Shown here piece after piece: positions 34,181 to 48,080 of a stretch of DNA of 64,000 bases. A model generated the notes under the pieces. It had not been told where the DNA came from, made no database searches, and saw nothing but the letters and a program-made list of their open reading frames with translations. Position 1 is the first letter of the stretch, and every line of letters begins with the position of its first letter. The stretch is from Enterobacter sp. C2 (GTDB lineage Bacteria; Pseudomonadota; Gammaproteobacteria; Enterobacterales; Enterobacteriaceae). A program made the translations under genes and the position numbers. The stretch covers positions 2,542,001 through 2,606,000 of the forward strand of contig NZ_CP082269.1 of NCBI RefSeq assembly GCF_019880405.1. Direction: 5' to 3'.

Positions 34181-36232
34181 TCAGGCGGCTGTGTGCGCCA
34201 CACGTTGCTCACGGTTTAATCCCTGTAACGCCGAAACATCGACGATCAGCGCCACGCTTCCATCGCCGAGGATAGTTGCAGCGGAGATGCCTGGCACCTT
34301 ACGGTAGTTGCTCTCAAGGTTTTTCACGACAACCTGGTGCTGACCAATAAGCTGATCCACCAGCAGCGCGTAGCGGCGGCCTGCGCTTTGCAGGATCACC
34401 ACGATGCCTTTCGTCGCTTCTGTTTTAGCGCCGTCGACGTCAAAGACTTTCCACAGCTCAACCAGCGGCAGATATTCGCCGCGCACTTCCAGCACGCGCT
34501 CGCCGCCCGCCAGCGGATGCAGATCCTCTTCACGCGGCTGCAGGGACTCCATCACCGCGTTCAGCGGCAGGATAAAGACCTCGTCGCTCACCTTCACCGA
34601 CATACCGTCGAGGATCGCCAGCGTCAGCGGCAGCAGAATGCGGATGGTGGTGCCTGCGCCCTGCTTCGACTGGATCTCAACGTGGCCGCCCATCTCCTGG
34701 ATGTTACGTTTCACCACGTCCATGCCCACGCCGCGGCCGGAGACGTCGGTCACCTGCTCTGCGGTGGAGAAGCCAGGGGCGAAGATCAGCATGCCAACCT
34801 CTTCGTCGGTCATGTTTTCATGCACCGCCATGCCCTGCGATACCGCTTTCGCCAGAATGCGCTCGCGGTTGAGGCCTGCGCCGTCGTCGATCACTTCGAT
34901 GCAGATATTGCCGCCCTGATGCTCGGCGGAAAGGGTCAGGTTACCGACCGGGGATTTTCCAGCGGCAACGCGGGTGTCCGGCAGTTCAATCCCGTGGTCG
35001 AGGCTGTTACGCACCAGGTGCGTTAACGGGTCGATAATGCGCTCGATCAGGCTCTTATCCAGCTCGGTCGAGCTGCCCAGCAGCGTCAGTTCGATCTGTT
35101 TGTTGAGCTTGCTCGCCAGGTCGCGCACCAGGCGTGGGAAGCGGCTAAAGACGTACTCCATCGGCATCATACGGATGGACATCACCGACTCTTGCAGATC
35201 GCGGGCGTTACGCTGCAGCTGCCCCATGCTGGTGATCAGATCGCCATGATTTACCGGATCCAGCTCGTTAGAGCGCTGGGCCAGCATTGACTGGGTGATC
35301 ACCAGTTCGCCGACGAGGTTGATCAACTGATCCACTTTTTCAACGGCAACGCGGATGCTGGTAGATTCGCTGACGCGGGCCGGTTTTTCTGCGCGCTCCT
35401 GACGGGCGGCAGGCTGCTCGCGCGGTGCGCTTTGCGCGACAGGGGCAGCCGCTACAGGCTGGGCGACCAGCGTCGGGGTTGCAGGTGCAGCAGGTGCAGC
35501 CTCGCTAGCGGGGGCGACAGCTGGCGCATCGGTAAAGCTGATTTGATCCGGCTCGATCACGAAGCACAGCACGGCAACCAGGTCATCTTCACTGACACCG
35601 CCTTCCAGCGTCGCGCTCAGAGAATCCGCGCCTTTGACGACGTCGCTGAGGCTCGCCAGGTTTTTCAGCTCGTCTTCCAGCAGGTTGACTTCGCCCTCTT
35701 TTAGACGCGACAGGACAATGCGCAGTTTGCCATCGTTAGCAGCCGCAGGCGCGGCGGCGGACGCGGTATCAGCGACCTCCTGGGCATTATCGACAACGGT
35801 CAGCTTAGCGCCACTGGCCGCAGCGGCAGGGACTTCGCCTTTCGCTTCCAGCGCCAGCTGGCGCAGCGCATTGCAGATATACTCAAAGCTGGCAGCATCT
35901 GGCTCTTGCGAGCTTTTATAGGCGTCGAGCTGTTCCTGCATAATATCTTTGGTTTCCAAAAACAGGTTAATAATGTCGGTATTGAGCTGCATCTCTCCGC
36001 GCCGGGCCTCATCCAGCAGGTTTTCCATCAGGTGCGTGGTCTCCTGCAAAATGGTAAAGCCAAACGTGCCTGCTCCCCCCTTTATGGAGTGGGCCGCACG
36101 AAAAATGGCGTTGAGCTGCTCTGAATCGGGCGCTTCCGGCACCAGATCCAGCAGGTGTTGCTCCATGTCAGCCAACAACTCGTCAGCTTCATCAAAAAAT
36201 GTCTGATAAAAATCGCTAATATCCATGCTCAC
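34181..36232 (-). CDS. cheA: CheA, chemotaxis histidine kinase
   Basis: This 683-aa kinase has P1 with phospho-acceptor His48 ([10 protein letters not shown]), P2 CheY/CheB docking (~175–250), a linker, P3 dimerisation, P4 ATPase ([30 protein letters not shown]) and P5 CheW-like. It is about 29 residues longer than E. coli CheA (654); the excess is in Ala/Pro/Val-rich linkers flanking P2. The GTG at 36232 ([10 protein letters not shown]) is used as in E. coli; the frame extends upstream into motB. It starts 4 bases after the motB stop. Confidence 0.96.
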   Translation of the reverse strand: MSMDISDFYQTFFDEADELLADMEQHLLDLVPEAPDSEQLNAIFRAAHSIKGGAGTFGFTILQETTHLMENLLDEARRGEMQLNTDIINLFLETKDIMQEQLDAYKSSQEPDAASFEYICNALRQLALEAKGEVPAAAASGAKLTVVDNAQEVADTASAAAPAAANDGKLRIVLSRLKEGEVNLLEDELKNLASLSDVVKGADSLSATLEGGVSEDDLVAVLCFVIEPDQISFTDAPAVAPASEAAPAAPATPTLVAQPVAAAPVAQSAPREQPAARQERAEKPARVSESTSIRVAVEKVDQLINLVGELVITQSMLAQRSNELDPVNHGDLITSMGQLQRNARDLQESVMSIRMMPMEYVFSRFPRLVRDLASKLNKQIELTLLGSSTELDKSLIERIIDPLTHLVRNSLDHGIELPDTRVAAGKSPVGNLTLSAEHQGGNICIEVIDDGAGLNRERILAKAVSQGMAVHENMTDEEVGMLIFAPGFSTAEQVTDVSGRGVGMDVVKRNIQEMGGHVEIQSKQGAGTTIRILLPLTLAILDGMSVKVSDEVFILPLNAVMESLQPREEDLHPLAGGERVLEVRGEYLPLVELWKVFDVDGAKTEATKGIVVILQSAGRRYALLVDQLIGQHQVVVKNLESNYRKVPGISAATILGDGSVALIVDVSALQGLNREQRVAHTAA

Positions 36233-36236
36233 GCTA

Positions 36237-37166
36237 TCACCTCGGATCGGGTTGTGGCGATGTGGGAACGGTCGCCTGAGGCTGTGCCCCCGGCTGTTGT
36301 AATACACTTACCGGCTCGTTTTGGCTTTCGGCGTTTTCGTGCAGAATTGCCTGTTCTGCTTGTTTGTTGAGTACTAAAAGACTGATACGACGGTTAATGG
36401 CGTCATTGGAGCCTTTGTCGCTCAGGCGCATGGTGGCAGCCATGCCGACCACGCGCAGCACTTTTCCATCGTCCAGCCCGCCTGCAACCAGCTCGCGCCG
36501 CGAGGCGTTAGCACGGTCGGCAGAGAGCTCCCAGTTGCTGTAGCCGCGCTCGCCGTTGGCATACGGGAAGTCATCGGTGTGACCAGAGAGGCTGACACGG
36601 TTAGGAATATTGTTTAAAACCGGCGCAATCGCACGCAGGATATCGCGCATATACGGCTCTACCTCGGCGCTGCCGGTTTTAAACATCGGCCGGTTCTGGC
36701 TATCGATAATCTGAATACGCAGCCCCTCCTGCACCAGGTCAATTTTCAGATGCGGACGCAGCGCGCGCAGCTTCGGATCGGCCTCGATCAGCTGATCGAG
36801 ATCGCCGCGCAGCTTGCTCAGACGAGACTGCTCCATCTTCTGGCGCAGCTCTTCGACGTTAGGCTGGCGCTGCACCTCCCCCTTCTGCTGGCTGACGTCA
36901 TCGCCGCCGCCAGGGATTGGGCTGTCGCTGTTGGAGATCCGTGGGCCGCCGGCAATGGAGGTCGCCAGCGGGGTGCGGAAATACTCCGCAATCTGAATCA
37001 GCTCTTTTGGACTGGAGATCGAGATCAGCCACATCACCAGGAAGAACGCCATCATTGCCGTCATAAAATCGGCATAGGCGATCTTCCAGGATCCGTGCGA
37101 GCCGCCTCCGTGCCCCTTATGCTTGCGCCGTTTTACAACGACAATAGGATGGGCCTGGTTTTTCAT
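36237..37166 (-). CDS. motB: MotB, flagellar stator subunit
   Basis: This 309-aa protein has one membrane segment with the proton-binding Asp at residue 33 ([17 protein letters not shown]) and a periplasmic OmpA-like peptidoglycan-binding domain ([20 protein letters not shown]). It is one residue longer than E. coli because of an extra Gly in the basic N-terminus. It overlaps motA by four bases. Confidence 0.97.
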   Translation of the reverse strand: MKNQAHPIVVVKRRKHKGHGGGSHGSWKIAYADFMTAMMAFFLVMWLISISSPKELIQIAEYFRTPLATSIAGGPRISNSDSPIPGGGDDVSQQKGEVQRQPNVEELRQKMEQSRLSKLRGDLDQLIEADPKLRALRPHLKIDLVQEGLRIQIIDSQNRPMFKTGSAEVEPYMRDILRAIAPVLNNIPNRVSLSGHTDDFPYANGERGYSNWELSADRANASRRELVAGGLDDGKVLRVVGMAATMRLSDKGSNDAINRRISLLVLNKQAEQAILHENAESQNEPVSVLQQPGAQPQATVPTSPQPDPR

Positions 37167-38050
37167 GCGTCCTCAGTCGTGGTCTGCTGGTTTGGGTTAC
37201 GAACCGCGCGGACGTGCTCATCCAGTTCGATAAAGGACGGTCGCTCGCTGGAGTAGAGCGTTTTACGGCCAAATTCAACGGCAATCGGTGGCGCATAGCC
37301 ATTCAGATTGGAGAGCAGCGTGATCTTGACGCACTGCATCATCTTGGTCGTTTCCGCGCTCTTCTGGCGCAGCACGGTTGCCAGCGGCGAAATAAAGCCG
37401 TAGGCCAGCAGAATACCGAGGAAGGTTCCTACCATCGCATGGGCGATCAGCGCGCCCAGCTCAGCCGCCGGGCGATCCGCCGAGGCCAGGGCGTGAACCA
37501 CACCCATTACCGCGGCCACGATACCGAACGCCGGCAGCGAGTCACCGACCATGGCCAGGCTATTTGCCGGCACTTCGGCTTCGCTCTCGTGAGTCTCGAT
37601 CTCTTCGTCCATCAGCGCTTCGATTTCAAAGGTGTTCATATTGCCGCTGATGATCAAACGCAGATAGTCGACGATAAATTCCAGCATGATCGGATCGGCC
37701 AGGATCCGCGGATAGTTGGCGAAAATTTCGCTCTCTTTTGGATTTTCAATGTCACGCTCAAGGGAGAACATCCCCTGCTGGCGCGACTTGGCCATCAGGC
37801 GATAGAGCAGCGCCAGAAGATCCATGTAGACAGCTTTTGTGTATTTGGAGCGACGAAACAGCAAGGGAAGCGCCTTAAGCGTTCCTTTGATGGCTTTGCC
37901 GTTATTGCCCACAATAAACGCACCCACGCCCGCGCCGCCGATAATAATCAGCTCAGCCGGTTGATAAAGTGCCCCAAGGTGTCCGCCGGTCATCATGTAA
38001 CCGCCGAAGACTGTACCGAGAACAACAAGGTAACCTAATAAGATCAGCAC
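37163..38050 (-). CDS. motA: MotA, flagellar stator subunit
   Basis: This 295-aa protein has four membrane segments and a cytoplasmic loop containing [17 protein letters not shown], whose charged residues interact with FliG. It forms the proton-driven MotA5B2 stator. The start is GTG with AAGGA upstream. It is the first gene of the motA-motB-cheA-cheW unit, expected to be a class III operon. Confidence 0.97.
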   Translation of the reverse strand: MLILLGYLVVLGTVFGGYMMTGGHLGALYQPAELIIIGGAGVGAFIVGNNGKAIKGTLKALPLLFRRSKYTKAVYMDLLALLYRLMAKSRQQGMFSLERDIENPKESEIFANYPRILADPIMLEFIVDYLRLIISGNMNTFEIEALMDEEIETHESEAEVPANSLAMVGDSLPAFGIVAAVMGVVHALASADRPAAELGALIAHAMVGTFLGILLAYGFISPLATVLRQKSAETTKMMQCVKITLLSNLNGYAPPIAVEFGRKTLYSSERPSFIELDEHVRAVRNPNQQTTTEDA

Positions 38051-38071
38051 GACATCATCCTTCCGCTGTTG

Positions 38072-38097
38072 ACTAAGGCAAGGAAAAACAGTTTTTA
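38072..38097 (-). promoter_or_regulatory. Weak FliA-like promoter candidate upstream of motA
   Basis: On the minus strand TAAAAACT, 10 bases, then GCCTTAGT. The match to the sigma-28 consensus is partial and the spacer is one base short. It is the best candidate between the flhC terminator and motA, but much weaker than the site upstream of tar. Confidence 0.35.
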
Positions 38098-38119
38098 GGG
38101 TTTAACCCAACGGGGAGGC

Positions 38120-38151
38120 AAAAAAAAGCAGCGGTAATTGCTTACCGCTGC
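38120..38151 (-). terminator. Terminator of flhDC
   Basis: GCAGCGGTAA (38128–38137) and TTACCGCTGC (38142–38151) form a 10-pair stem with a TTGC loop. On the minus strand eight T follow. It is 24 bases past the flhC stop. Confidence 0.85.
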
Positions 38152-38174
38152 TGGAGTGTTACCCACGCCGTTAG

Positions 38175-38753
38175 TTAAACAGCCTGTTTGATCTGTTCAT
38201 CCAGCAGTTGTGGAATAATATCGGCAGCTTCCGGGGAAAGTTTACGTCTTTTTACGGCCCTGGACGGCGGCTGGCATAAACTGCAGGCAAAACTCCCTAC
38301 GGGCTGGTGAGCATGGGTAATAAAATTACCGCTGCAGCAGTTACAGCTTGAAAGTTGCAGCATACCGCTCTCAACAAAACGGACTAATGTCCAGGCACGG
38401 GTCAGGGCTAATAGCGGCCCCTCTTCCGGCTGCGGGCACTGCTCCAGATAGAGTCGATAGGCTTTGATGACTGCATCAACGCCGCTGCAGAGGCCTGTTT
38501 TGAGTAAGAATTGCCAGGCGTTGCAGAACATTGAGGCATGAATATTCTGTTCCCACGTCATAAACCAGTCGGTTGAAAAAGGGAGCATCCCTTTCGGCGG
38601 CGGGCTACCACGAAGTTCTTTGTAGAGTTTGATGAGGCGGCCACGGCTAAGCTGCGTTTCGCTTTCCAGCATTTGCAAACGCGCGCCCAGCGTAATCAGT
38701 TCCATCGCGAGTTGAATATCACGCGCTTCCTGGACAATGCTCTTTTCAGTCAT
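38175..38753 (-). CDS. flhC: FlhC, flagellar master regulator subunit
   Basis: This 192-aa protein, the E. coli length, has the zinc-binding cysteine cluster SSCNCC ... CSLC at ~137–160. FlhD4C2 activates class II flagellar promoters. The start is two bases after the flhD stop, so the pair is tightly coupled. Confidence 0.97.
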   Translation of the reverse strand: MTEKSIVQEARDIQLAMELITLGARLQMLESETQLSRGRLIKLYKELRGSPPPKGMLPFSTDWFMTWEQNIHASMFCNAWQFLLKTGLCSGVDAVIKAYRLYLEQCPQPEEGPLLALTRAWTLVRFVESGMLQLSSCNCCSGNFITHAHQPVGSFACSLCQPPSRAVKRRKLSPEAADIIPQLLDEQIKQAV

Positions 38754-38755
38754 TA

Positions 38756-39118
38756 TTAAGCCCTTTTCTTCCGGGACGCTGCATCAGTACCCTGGTTGCT
38801 CTCGTTGAGCAAACGCGTCGAGAGCAAAATACCGGTATGGACCTGCTGGAGGTCGTCTACACGAGACTCCTGCGTCAGGCGGGTGATGGTCTGATGACTG
38901 TCAAAACGGAACTGACAGATTAGCTGATTGGTTTCAGCTAATTTCACCATTTGTGGGAGTGATAACTCACCCATGGTAGACGCCATCTCCTCACTCATGC
39001 CCAGACGGAACATAGCGGAGGCTTTATCTTGACTAATCAAACGCTGTGCGAGCAGTAAATATGACAGGTTGATGTCATAGATATGTTTCAGCAACTCGGA
39101 TGTATGCATTTTTCCCAT
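38756..39118 (-). CDS. flhD: FlhD, flagellar master regulator subunit
   Basis: This 120-aa helical protein has the conserved start [22 protein letters not shown] after a three-residue extension; the ATG at 39109 (MHTSE) is an alternative. It heads flhDC, whose long upstream region integrates many signals. Confidence 0.96.
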   Translation of the reverse strand: MGKMHTSELLKHIYDINLSYLLLAQRLISQDKASAMFRLGMSEEMASTMGELSLPQMVKLAETNQLICQFRFDSHQTITRLTQESRVDDLQQVHTGILLSTRLLNESNQGTDAASRKKRA

Positions 39119-39900
39119 CCAGAATAACTAACTAGTGTCTTATGCGGTCAAGCCGCACCCCGTGATGTCGCCGGGAAAAAACCCGGTATTAAAAAAGATA
39201 AGGCGAAATGCATCGTTTGAACTTAGTTGTTTAACGTGACGGCGGTCGCATTGTTTGCCACCTCTCTCCGTTACGCTTTCAATCAATTCTTACAATTTAC
39301 TAAGATTTTTCTTAAAGCGAGGCAACTGTACTCGTGACCCGTAGGACATACAATTGGCTGCGGTGAATAATTTGAAAATAATGTGATCTACGTCACATAA
39401 TTTACGTGAATATTTTAAAGAAATCCATACTTTTGACTTAGTGATTGTTTGTTTTTTATACAATGATGCACCTTTTCTATTCCTTTTCGGCGAATAGTCA
39501 TTCAGTTTTATGTGTTAACTGGTGACCAGTCATCAGACCTCGGACTTTATGCGAGCTTGAAGAGGCATATGAGCTTAATGACGGTGGGGTTATTTTTAAA
39601 AACACTTATTTATCAATATATTAAAGCGAAGCTAAACTTAATTCTCGAACTTGTAAAATGATTGCAAATTTGTTAACCATTAGTGAAAAACAGGGAGTAA
39701 CGCATAATATAATGTGCCAAATTTCCATTAAGTCGCTAACTTCGGTTAACAAATCTGCTCATAACGCGATTCCATGCGCTGGAATAATTAGTGAATATTT
39801 ATGATGATCTTCACAGGTTTGTCACACTTTTTTGCTTGCACGCTTTGTAAAAAGAAGGTAAAGATACGTCAAGGGTTCATATTCCATTAAGGAGCGAAAT
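39119..39900. promoter_or_regulatory. flhDC / uspC intergenic control region
   Basis: These 782 bases carry no gene; they are A+T-rich between the divergent flhD and uspC. A perfect CRP site is at 39382–39397. The position fits the E. coli arrangement of an approximately 200-base flhDC leader with CRP near −72. No IS element is present, whereas some E. coli strains carry one here. Stretches such as 39590–39730 are rich in TTAA/AATT steps and suit H-NS binding. Confidence 0.7.
39382..39397. promoter_or_regulatory. CRP-binding site of flhDC
   Basis: TGTGA-TCTACG-TCACA is a perfect match to the CRP consensus halves. It is 264 bases upstream of the flhD ATG, consistent with catabolite control of motility as in E. 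coli. Confidence 0.8.
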
Positions 39901-40329
39901 ATGAGCTATTCTCACCTGTTGGTTGCGGTTGCCGTTAACTCAGAAAGTCATTTACTGCTTAATAAAGCTGTTTCCATTGCCCTTCCCTATCAAGCACGCA
40001 TTAGTGTGCTTACCCTTGCTAACGATCCTGAGATCTATAATCAGTTTGCGGCGCCCATGATGGAAAACCTGCGTGATTTAATGCAGGAAGAGACGCAGCA
40101 TTTTATGAATGAACTCATTGCGCAGGTAGATTATCCCGTGGCTGAAACGATTATTGCTTCGGGCACGCTCAGTGAAAACATCGTTCATCTTTGCGAGCGA
40201 GACGGGATCGATCTGGTTATTTACGGTAACCATAATCAGCGCTATTTTTCGCGGGCGGCCTGTTCGGCTAAGGGCGTGGTGGGAGCAAGTAAGGTTGACG
40301 TGCTGCTGGTACCGCTAGGAGAGGAGTAG
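39901..40329 (+). CDS. uspC: UspC, universal stress protein
   Basis: This 142-aa UspA-superfamily protein is the E. coli UspC length. It has the conserved start MSYSHLLVAVAV and the nucleotide-fold region near GNHNQRYFSRA. In E. coli UspC is linked to stress resistance, motility and scaffolding of KdpD/KdpE. AAGGAG lies before the ATG. It is divergent from flhDC. Confidence 0.92.
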   Translation: MSYSHLLVAVAVNSESHLLLNKAVSIALPYQARISVLTLANDPEIYNQFAAPMMENLRDLMQEETQHFMNELIAQVDYPVAETIIASGTLSENIVHLCERDGIDLVIYGNHNQRYFSRAACSAKGVVGASKVDVLLVPLGEE

Positions 40330-40352
40330 CGCCCCCGCAACAGCGGGAGCGC
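40329..40352. terminator. Hairpin between uspC and otsA
   Basis: GCGCCCCCGC and GCGGGAGCGC pair with one mismatch around an AACA loop, immediately after the uspC stop. There is no T tract on either strand, so termination strength is uncertain. Confidence 0.35.
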
Positions 40353-40360
40353 AGGCGCGT

Positions 40361-43732
<3,372 letters not shown>

Positions 43733-43743
43733 ACTCTCCTTAC

Positions 43744-45258
43744 TCAGGCAACGGCCTGACTCACTTTAGGCATGGCGAGGCTTAGCGCCTGTTTTTCGTC
43801 TGCTTCGCCGTGCAGCAGTTCGCCGGCGATCTCCCCTTCCCTCATCACCAGAATGCGGTCGGCGACGCCGAGCACTTCCGGCAGGTCGCTGGAGGCAAAC
43901 AGTACCGCTACGCCGCGTGATGCCAGGGCGTAGATAACGTTGTAGATCTCATGCTTCGCGCCCACATCTATCCCACGCGTTGGCTCATCGAGCAAAATGA
44001 CCTTCATCTCTTCCGAGAGCCAGCGGCCAAGAATGGCTTTCTGCTGGTTCCCACCAGAGAGATTCATAATCAGCTGCTCAGCGCCGGGGGTTTTGATATT
44101 AAGCGAGCGAATATGGTGGTCGGCGTTTTCCACCTCCCAACCGTCATTAATCAGACATCCGGCGCGGACGGACTTGCGTCGGGCGCTAATGTTGATGTTG
44201 TCACGCACGGAGTGAACGGGAATAATGCCCTCGGCTTTGCGATCCTCGGGACAGAGCATCATCCCGGCGCGAATGGCATGGGCCGGCTTTTGAATACTCA
44301 GCGGCTTGCCGTCAATGATCAGCTGGCCTGCGGTGATACGCGTGCCGCCAAACAGCCCTTTCATTAGCTCGCTGCGCCCGGCCCCCACCAGCCCAAACAG
44401 GCCGACGATTTCGCCGCGCTTCACCGAGAAGCTAACGGGATGGCGCACGCCGGGAGCTTTAACCCCCTCCAGGCGCAGCATCTCCGTGCCGTACTCACGC
44501 GGCTGCCAGCCGTAGATGTCGCCGAGATCGCGCCCGACCATCGCCTGCACCAGCGAGTCATGGTTGACCTGCTGCATATCGTCAAAGGTGCGCACGTAGC
44601 GCCCGTCTTTAAAGACGGTGATGGCGTCGCTGAGGGCAAAAATCTCCTCCATACGGTGGGAAACGTAGAGGATCACCCGTCCCTCGTTGCGCAGCTCGCG
44701 GATCACGCGAAACAGGTTGTCGATCTCCCGCGCTGAGAGCGAGCTGGTGGGTTCATCAAAGGCGATCACCTTTGCATTGCGCGCCAGCGCTTTGGCAATC
44801 TCCACCATCTGCCACTGGCCGATAGAGAGATATTTCAGCGGCGTCTGCGGATCGATATCCAGCCCGAGATGCTCCAGCTGGAGTCGGGCTTCGTAGTTCA
44901 GCAGGGAACGATTCACCAGCCCGCCCTTCTGCGGCAGCTGGCCAAGATAGATATTTTCCGCGACGGTCATCTCGGGAACCAGATGCAGCTCCTGATAGAT
45001 GATTGCCACCCCGGCATTCAGCGCGGCGGTGGTGTCGGCAAAGCTAACCTCTTTCCCCTGCAGCACCAGCGTCCCACCGGAAGGGGCGTAGTTGCCGCTA
45101 AGAATCTTTAACAGCGTCGATTTACCCGCGCCGTTCTCCCCCATCAGGGCATGCACCTGACCGGCATAGCAGTCGAAGCTGATGTCGCTCAGGGCTTTCA
45201 CACCGGGGAAGGTTTTGCTAATACCACGGAAAGAGAGATATGGAGTTGACTGTTGCAT
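43744..45258 (-). CDS. araG: AraG, L-arabinose ABC ATPase
   Basis: This 504-aa fused double ABC domain protein has first Walker [10 protein letters not shown] and signature LSIGQWQ, with a second half GLVGAGRSE / LSGGNQQ / LLDEPTRG. The second ATP site is degenerate, as usual in sugar importers of this class. The ATG at 45258 ([10 protein letters not shown]) with GGAG upstream gives the E. coli length; a six-residue upstream extension is discarded. Confidence 0.96.
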   Translation of the reverse strand: MQQSTPYLSFRGISKTFPGVKALSDISFDCYAGQVHALMGENGAGKSTLLKILSGNYAPSGGTLVLQGKEVSFADTTAALNAGVAIIYQELHLVPEMTVAENIYLGQLPQKGGLVNRSLLNYEARLQLEHLGLDIDPQTPLKYLSIGQWQMVEIAKALARNAKVIAFDEPTSSLSAREIDNLFRVIRELRNEGRVILYVSHRMEEIFALSDAITVFKDGRYVRTFDDMQQVNHDSLVQAMVGRDLGDIYGWQPREYGTEMLRLEGVKAPGVRHPVSFSVKRGEIVGLFGLVGAGRSELMKGLFGGTRITAGQLIIDGKPLSIQKPAHAIRAGMMLCPEDRKAEGIIPVHSVRDNINISARRKSVRAGCLINDGWEVENADHHIRSLNIKTPGAEQLIMNLSGGNQQKAILGRWLSEEMKVILLDEPTRGIDVGAKHEIYNVIYALASRGVAVLFASSDLPEVLGVADRILVMREGEIAGELLHGEADEKQALSLAMPKVSQAVA

Positions 45259-45344
45259 AACGTCTCCGTGACGCATTTATGGTACGACTGGCCCCTCACC
45301 CGGCGTTAAAAGCCTGCGGTGAAGGGCGCAACCAACGACGTGAA

Positions 45345-46334
45345 TTACTTCACGCCTAGCCCTTTCTTCGCTAACTCTTCTTTAAAGTTGTCGCGGGTGA
45401 TCAGCACCACGTCAGTCACCGCGGTGAATTTCGGCGGCTCGACGCCTTTTTCTACCCAGTTGTAGAGCATTTCGCTGGTCTTATAGCCGTGGACATCCGG
45501 GCTTGGCAGCAACGAGCCGTAGAAGCCGGTACCCTGAGCCTTGGAGAGCTCGCTCACGGCGTCAACGCCGTTGATGCCGATGCCGATCACATCGGCAGCT
45601 TTGAAGCCCTGCCCTTCAGTGGCACGCACGCCGCCCAGCACGGTGTTATCGTTCATGCCGACCACCAGCCAGTGTTTCACTTCAGGATGCTGAACCAGCA
45701 GGGAGTTGCCGGCATCGAACGCGCCGGGAATATCGTTTGATTTGGTCGGGACTTTATAGATCTGTTTCTCCGGGAAGCCGGCGGCTTTCAGGGCATCCAT
45801 TGAGCCGGAGGTGCGGCGACGGGCGGTATCCAGCTCGTCAGCGGTGATCGCCATTACACCGGTCTCTTTCACATCCCAGCCCCGTTTTTGCATCTCTTTA
45901 TACAGCTCCTGCCCCTGGCGAGCGCCAATCTCGCTGGCGGCCATCATCACCAGCGGTACGGTCTCCATTGGCTTGCCTTTGGCGTTGACGAACTGATCGT
46001 CCACGGCAATGACCTTCATGTCATAGCCGCGCGCTTTGGCGACAATCGCTGAGCCCAGCTTGGGATCCGGGGTACAGATAACGAACCCTTTAGCACCGCT
46101 AGCGGCCAGGCTATCGATGGCGTTCAGCGTTTTCTCACCGTCCGGTACGGCGATTTTAATTACCTCGAAACCTAAATCTTTGCCTGCCTTATCAGCGAAT
46201 TTCCACTCGGTCTGGAACCACGGCTCTTCGGGCTGCTTAACCAAAAAACCGAGCTTCATCGTCTCGGCGATAGCGGATTGTGACATAACGGCAGCTAAAC
46301 CAATGGCCGCCAGCGCTTTAGTGAATTTGTGCAT
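45345..46334 (-). CDS. araF: AraF, periplasmic L-arabinose-binding protein
   Basis: This 329-aa protein has a signal peptide ending SQSAIA followed by ETMKLGFLVKQPEEPWFQ, essentially E. coli AraF. It binds arabinose with high affinity and delivers it to AraGH. GGAG precedes the ATG. An 86-base gap before araG probably helps make more binding protein than permease. Confidence 0.97.
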   Translation of the reverse strand: MHKFTKALAAIGLAAVMSQSAIAETMKLGFLVKQPEEPWFQTEWKFADKAGKDLGFEVIKIAVPDGEKTLNAIDSLAASGAKGFVICTPDPKLGSAIVAKARGYDMKVIAVDDQFVNAKGKPMETVPLVMMAASEIGARQGQELYKEMQKRGWDVKETGVMAITADELDTARRRTSGSMDALKAAGFPEKQIYKVPTKSNDIPGAFDAGNSLLVQHPEVKHWLVVGMNDNTVLGGVRATEGQGFKAADVIGIGINGVDAVSELSKAQGTGFYGSLLPSPDVHGYKTSEMLYNWVEKGVEPPKFTAVTDVVLITRDNFKEELAKKGLGVK

Positions 46335-46648
46335 GGTTTACTCCAGCTTTAACGCTTTTTTATGTAGGGAATGAGAGTTTATGAGCTGTCTAATCAGCCT
46401 TAAAACAAGGCATTAGCACACGTCTATCAGGAGATGCTATTGCTGAAGAGTAGTTTTAGCGGGAAATTGATTCTCCATAGGAGAGCGCCATCACACCGCA
46501 GAATTACAGTAAAAGCGTGCATAAATTCAGCGAATATCTTCATAAGAATTGGCGTATTTGTCAGACAAATAAAGAGGGGTGTAGCAGAAATATCCATCAG
46601 GCCAGCCAGCTTATCCTTGTGGCCTGACGGGTCAGCTCAATTGAAGCG
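46335..46648. promoter_or_regulatory. araFGH upstream region
   Basis: These 314 bases lie between araF and the DJ-1 gene, both on the minus strand. A hairpin TCAGGCCA/TGGCCTGA (46597–46627) just past the DJ-1 gene may end its transcript. AraC and CRP control of araFGH is expected from E. coli, but I could not place a convincing AraC site. Confidence 0.45.
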
Positions 46649-47206
46649 TCAGAAGGGGTAGTAGATGTGATCTGCGTGGTCACGCACGGGGGCCACATCA
46701 CCCAAAAGGCGCGTCGAGACGGCAAAGGCAAAATCAAATACTCGCCCTAACCCTTTGCCGCTGATCAGATTGCCATCCTCTACGACGGCGGCATCGACAT
46801 AGTGACCGTCGGTCACGGTTTCATACAGGTCGCCCGAGCAGACGTAGCGCCGCCCTTTCAGCAGGCCGTTGCCTCCCAGCACCCGCGCGGCTGCCGAGCA
46901 GATTGGACAGATAAGCTTCTCTGCCTCGTCATGACGGGTGACAAAAGCAATAACCTCGGCGCTAGCCGCAAGGTTGACGCTTCCTTCCGGCCCGCCGGGC
47001 AGAACCACGGCGTCGTAAAGCGTATCCATGCGTTCACTCAGAATAGCGTCAGCCACCATAGGAATAGCGTGATAGCTCACTACCGCGCGGGACGTGGTAC
47101 AGGCCAGGGTTTCAACCTCAATATGCAACCGGCGCAGTATATCGATGGTCACTATCGCTTCCGCCTCTTCAAAACCGGGGGCCAGCAGCACCGCAACTCT
47201 TTTCAT
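46649..47206 (-). CDS. DJ-1/PfpI family protein
   Basis: This 185-aa protein has the DJ-1/ThiJ fold, with Glu in PGFEEAEAI (~16) and the nucleophile-elbow cysteine in ICPICSAAARVLGG. Family members include glyoxalase III, deglycase-type and chaperone activities; the activity here cannot be read from sequence. The ATG at 47206 has AAGGAG at good spacing, better than the one at 47221. No homologue sits between araF and ftnB in E. coli. Confidence 0.85.
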   Translation of the reverse strand: MKRVAVLLAPGFEEAEAIVTIDILRRLHIEVETLACTTSRAVVSYHAIPMVADAILSERMDTLYDAVVLPGGPEGSVNLAASAEVIAFVTRHDEAEKLICPICSAAARVLGGNGLLKGRRYVCSGDLYETVTDGHYVDAAVVEDGNLISGKGLGRVFDFAFAVSTRLLGDVAPVRDHADHIYYPF

Positions 47207-47415
47207 CTCCAACTCCTTCATATTTAACGAAAGCCTTCATGACATACATTTACCAACGAATGTAAGCCACTATTTTTATTAAGATTATTCTTTTATATGG
47301 CTAAAAAGTGTCTGCTGGATCACATTTGTAAGATGAATAAGCCCTTACGATCGTGGTGTCGACGCAGTATGGCTGATATTCATCGCAGCCTCATCCAGGA
47401 CAGAAGGAGGTCATT

Positions 47416-47919
47416 ATGGCGACGAGTGGCATGGCACAAAAACTCAACTCACAGGTTAACCTTGAGTTCCAGGCATCTAATCTCTGCCTTTCATTGAGTG
47501 ACTGGTGTGCAAAGCATGATCTACCAGGTTCGGCAACGTTTTTACGCGCGCAGGCACAGGAGAAGGTAAACCTGATGATGCGTATATTCGACTTTATGAA
47601 GCGCGCCGGTGCCTATCCCAGTGTGAAAGCCCGGGAAAATCCGCACGACAGCTTTAATTCGTTAGAAGAGCTGTTCCAGAAAGCGTTTGAAGAGTACAAC
47701 GTGCGGTGTGAAATGCTGGCCCAGCTGAGTGAAGAAGCTAAAGCGGTAAAGGATGAAAAAACGCTTAACTTCTTGCGCGAGGTGGAAAAAGCAGAGCAGC
47801 AGGATGGTCTCCTGCTGCAGCTGTTAATTAGCGAAATTCATCGCTCTCTGCGAGACGGGAAAAATATCGCCCAGACCGATCGGGCGCTGCTTAACGTGGT
47901 GAACTGCCGCAGGCACTAA
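47416..47919 (+). CDS. ftnB: FtnB, ferritin-like protein
   Basis: This 167-aa four-helix ferritin-like protein aligns along its length with E. coli FtnB (MATSGMAQKLNSQVN; SNLCLSLSDWC; ATFLRAQAQ; NSLEELFQKAFEEY). FtnB lacks some ferroxidase-centre residues of FtnA and has been tied to iron supply for damaged Fe–S clusters. A strong AGGAGG is upstream. ftnA, normally further on beside yecR, is absent from the window. Confidence 0.93.
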   Translation: MATSGMAQKLNSQVNLEFQASNLCLSLSDWCAKHDLPGSATFLRAQAQEKVNLMMRIFDFMKRAGAYPSVKARENPHDSFNSLEELFQKAFEEYNVRCEMLAQLSEEAKAVKDEKTLNFLREVEKAEQQDGLLLQLLISEIHRSLRDGKNIAQTDRALLNVVNCRRH

Positions 47920-47937
47920 CCCTCTACGCTAACTTTT

Positions 47938-47960
47938 CTGGCGGGAGCCTCTCCCGCCAG
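47938..47960. terminator. Hairpin after ftnB
   Basis: CTGGCGGGAG and CTCCCGCCAG form a perfect 10-pair stem with a CCT loop, 18 bases past the ftnB stop. No T tract follows. Confidence 0.45.
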
Positions 47961-48080
47961 CCCCTGCAGCCGGTTTAAGCCCTAACGCAGGTTTCCCACC
48001 GTTTACCCTCGCCAGCAATAAAAAACATCCGTTTGAAAATAACAAAACAAAGGTTTATTTTATTTGCTTATAGCCACACT

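Noticed and set aside
46457-46479. AraC-like site TAGC...TCCATA upstream of araF
   Set aside because: The AraC half-site needs seven bases between the two boxes; here there are 13. Control by AraC is likely but this motif is not adequate evidence.
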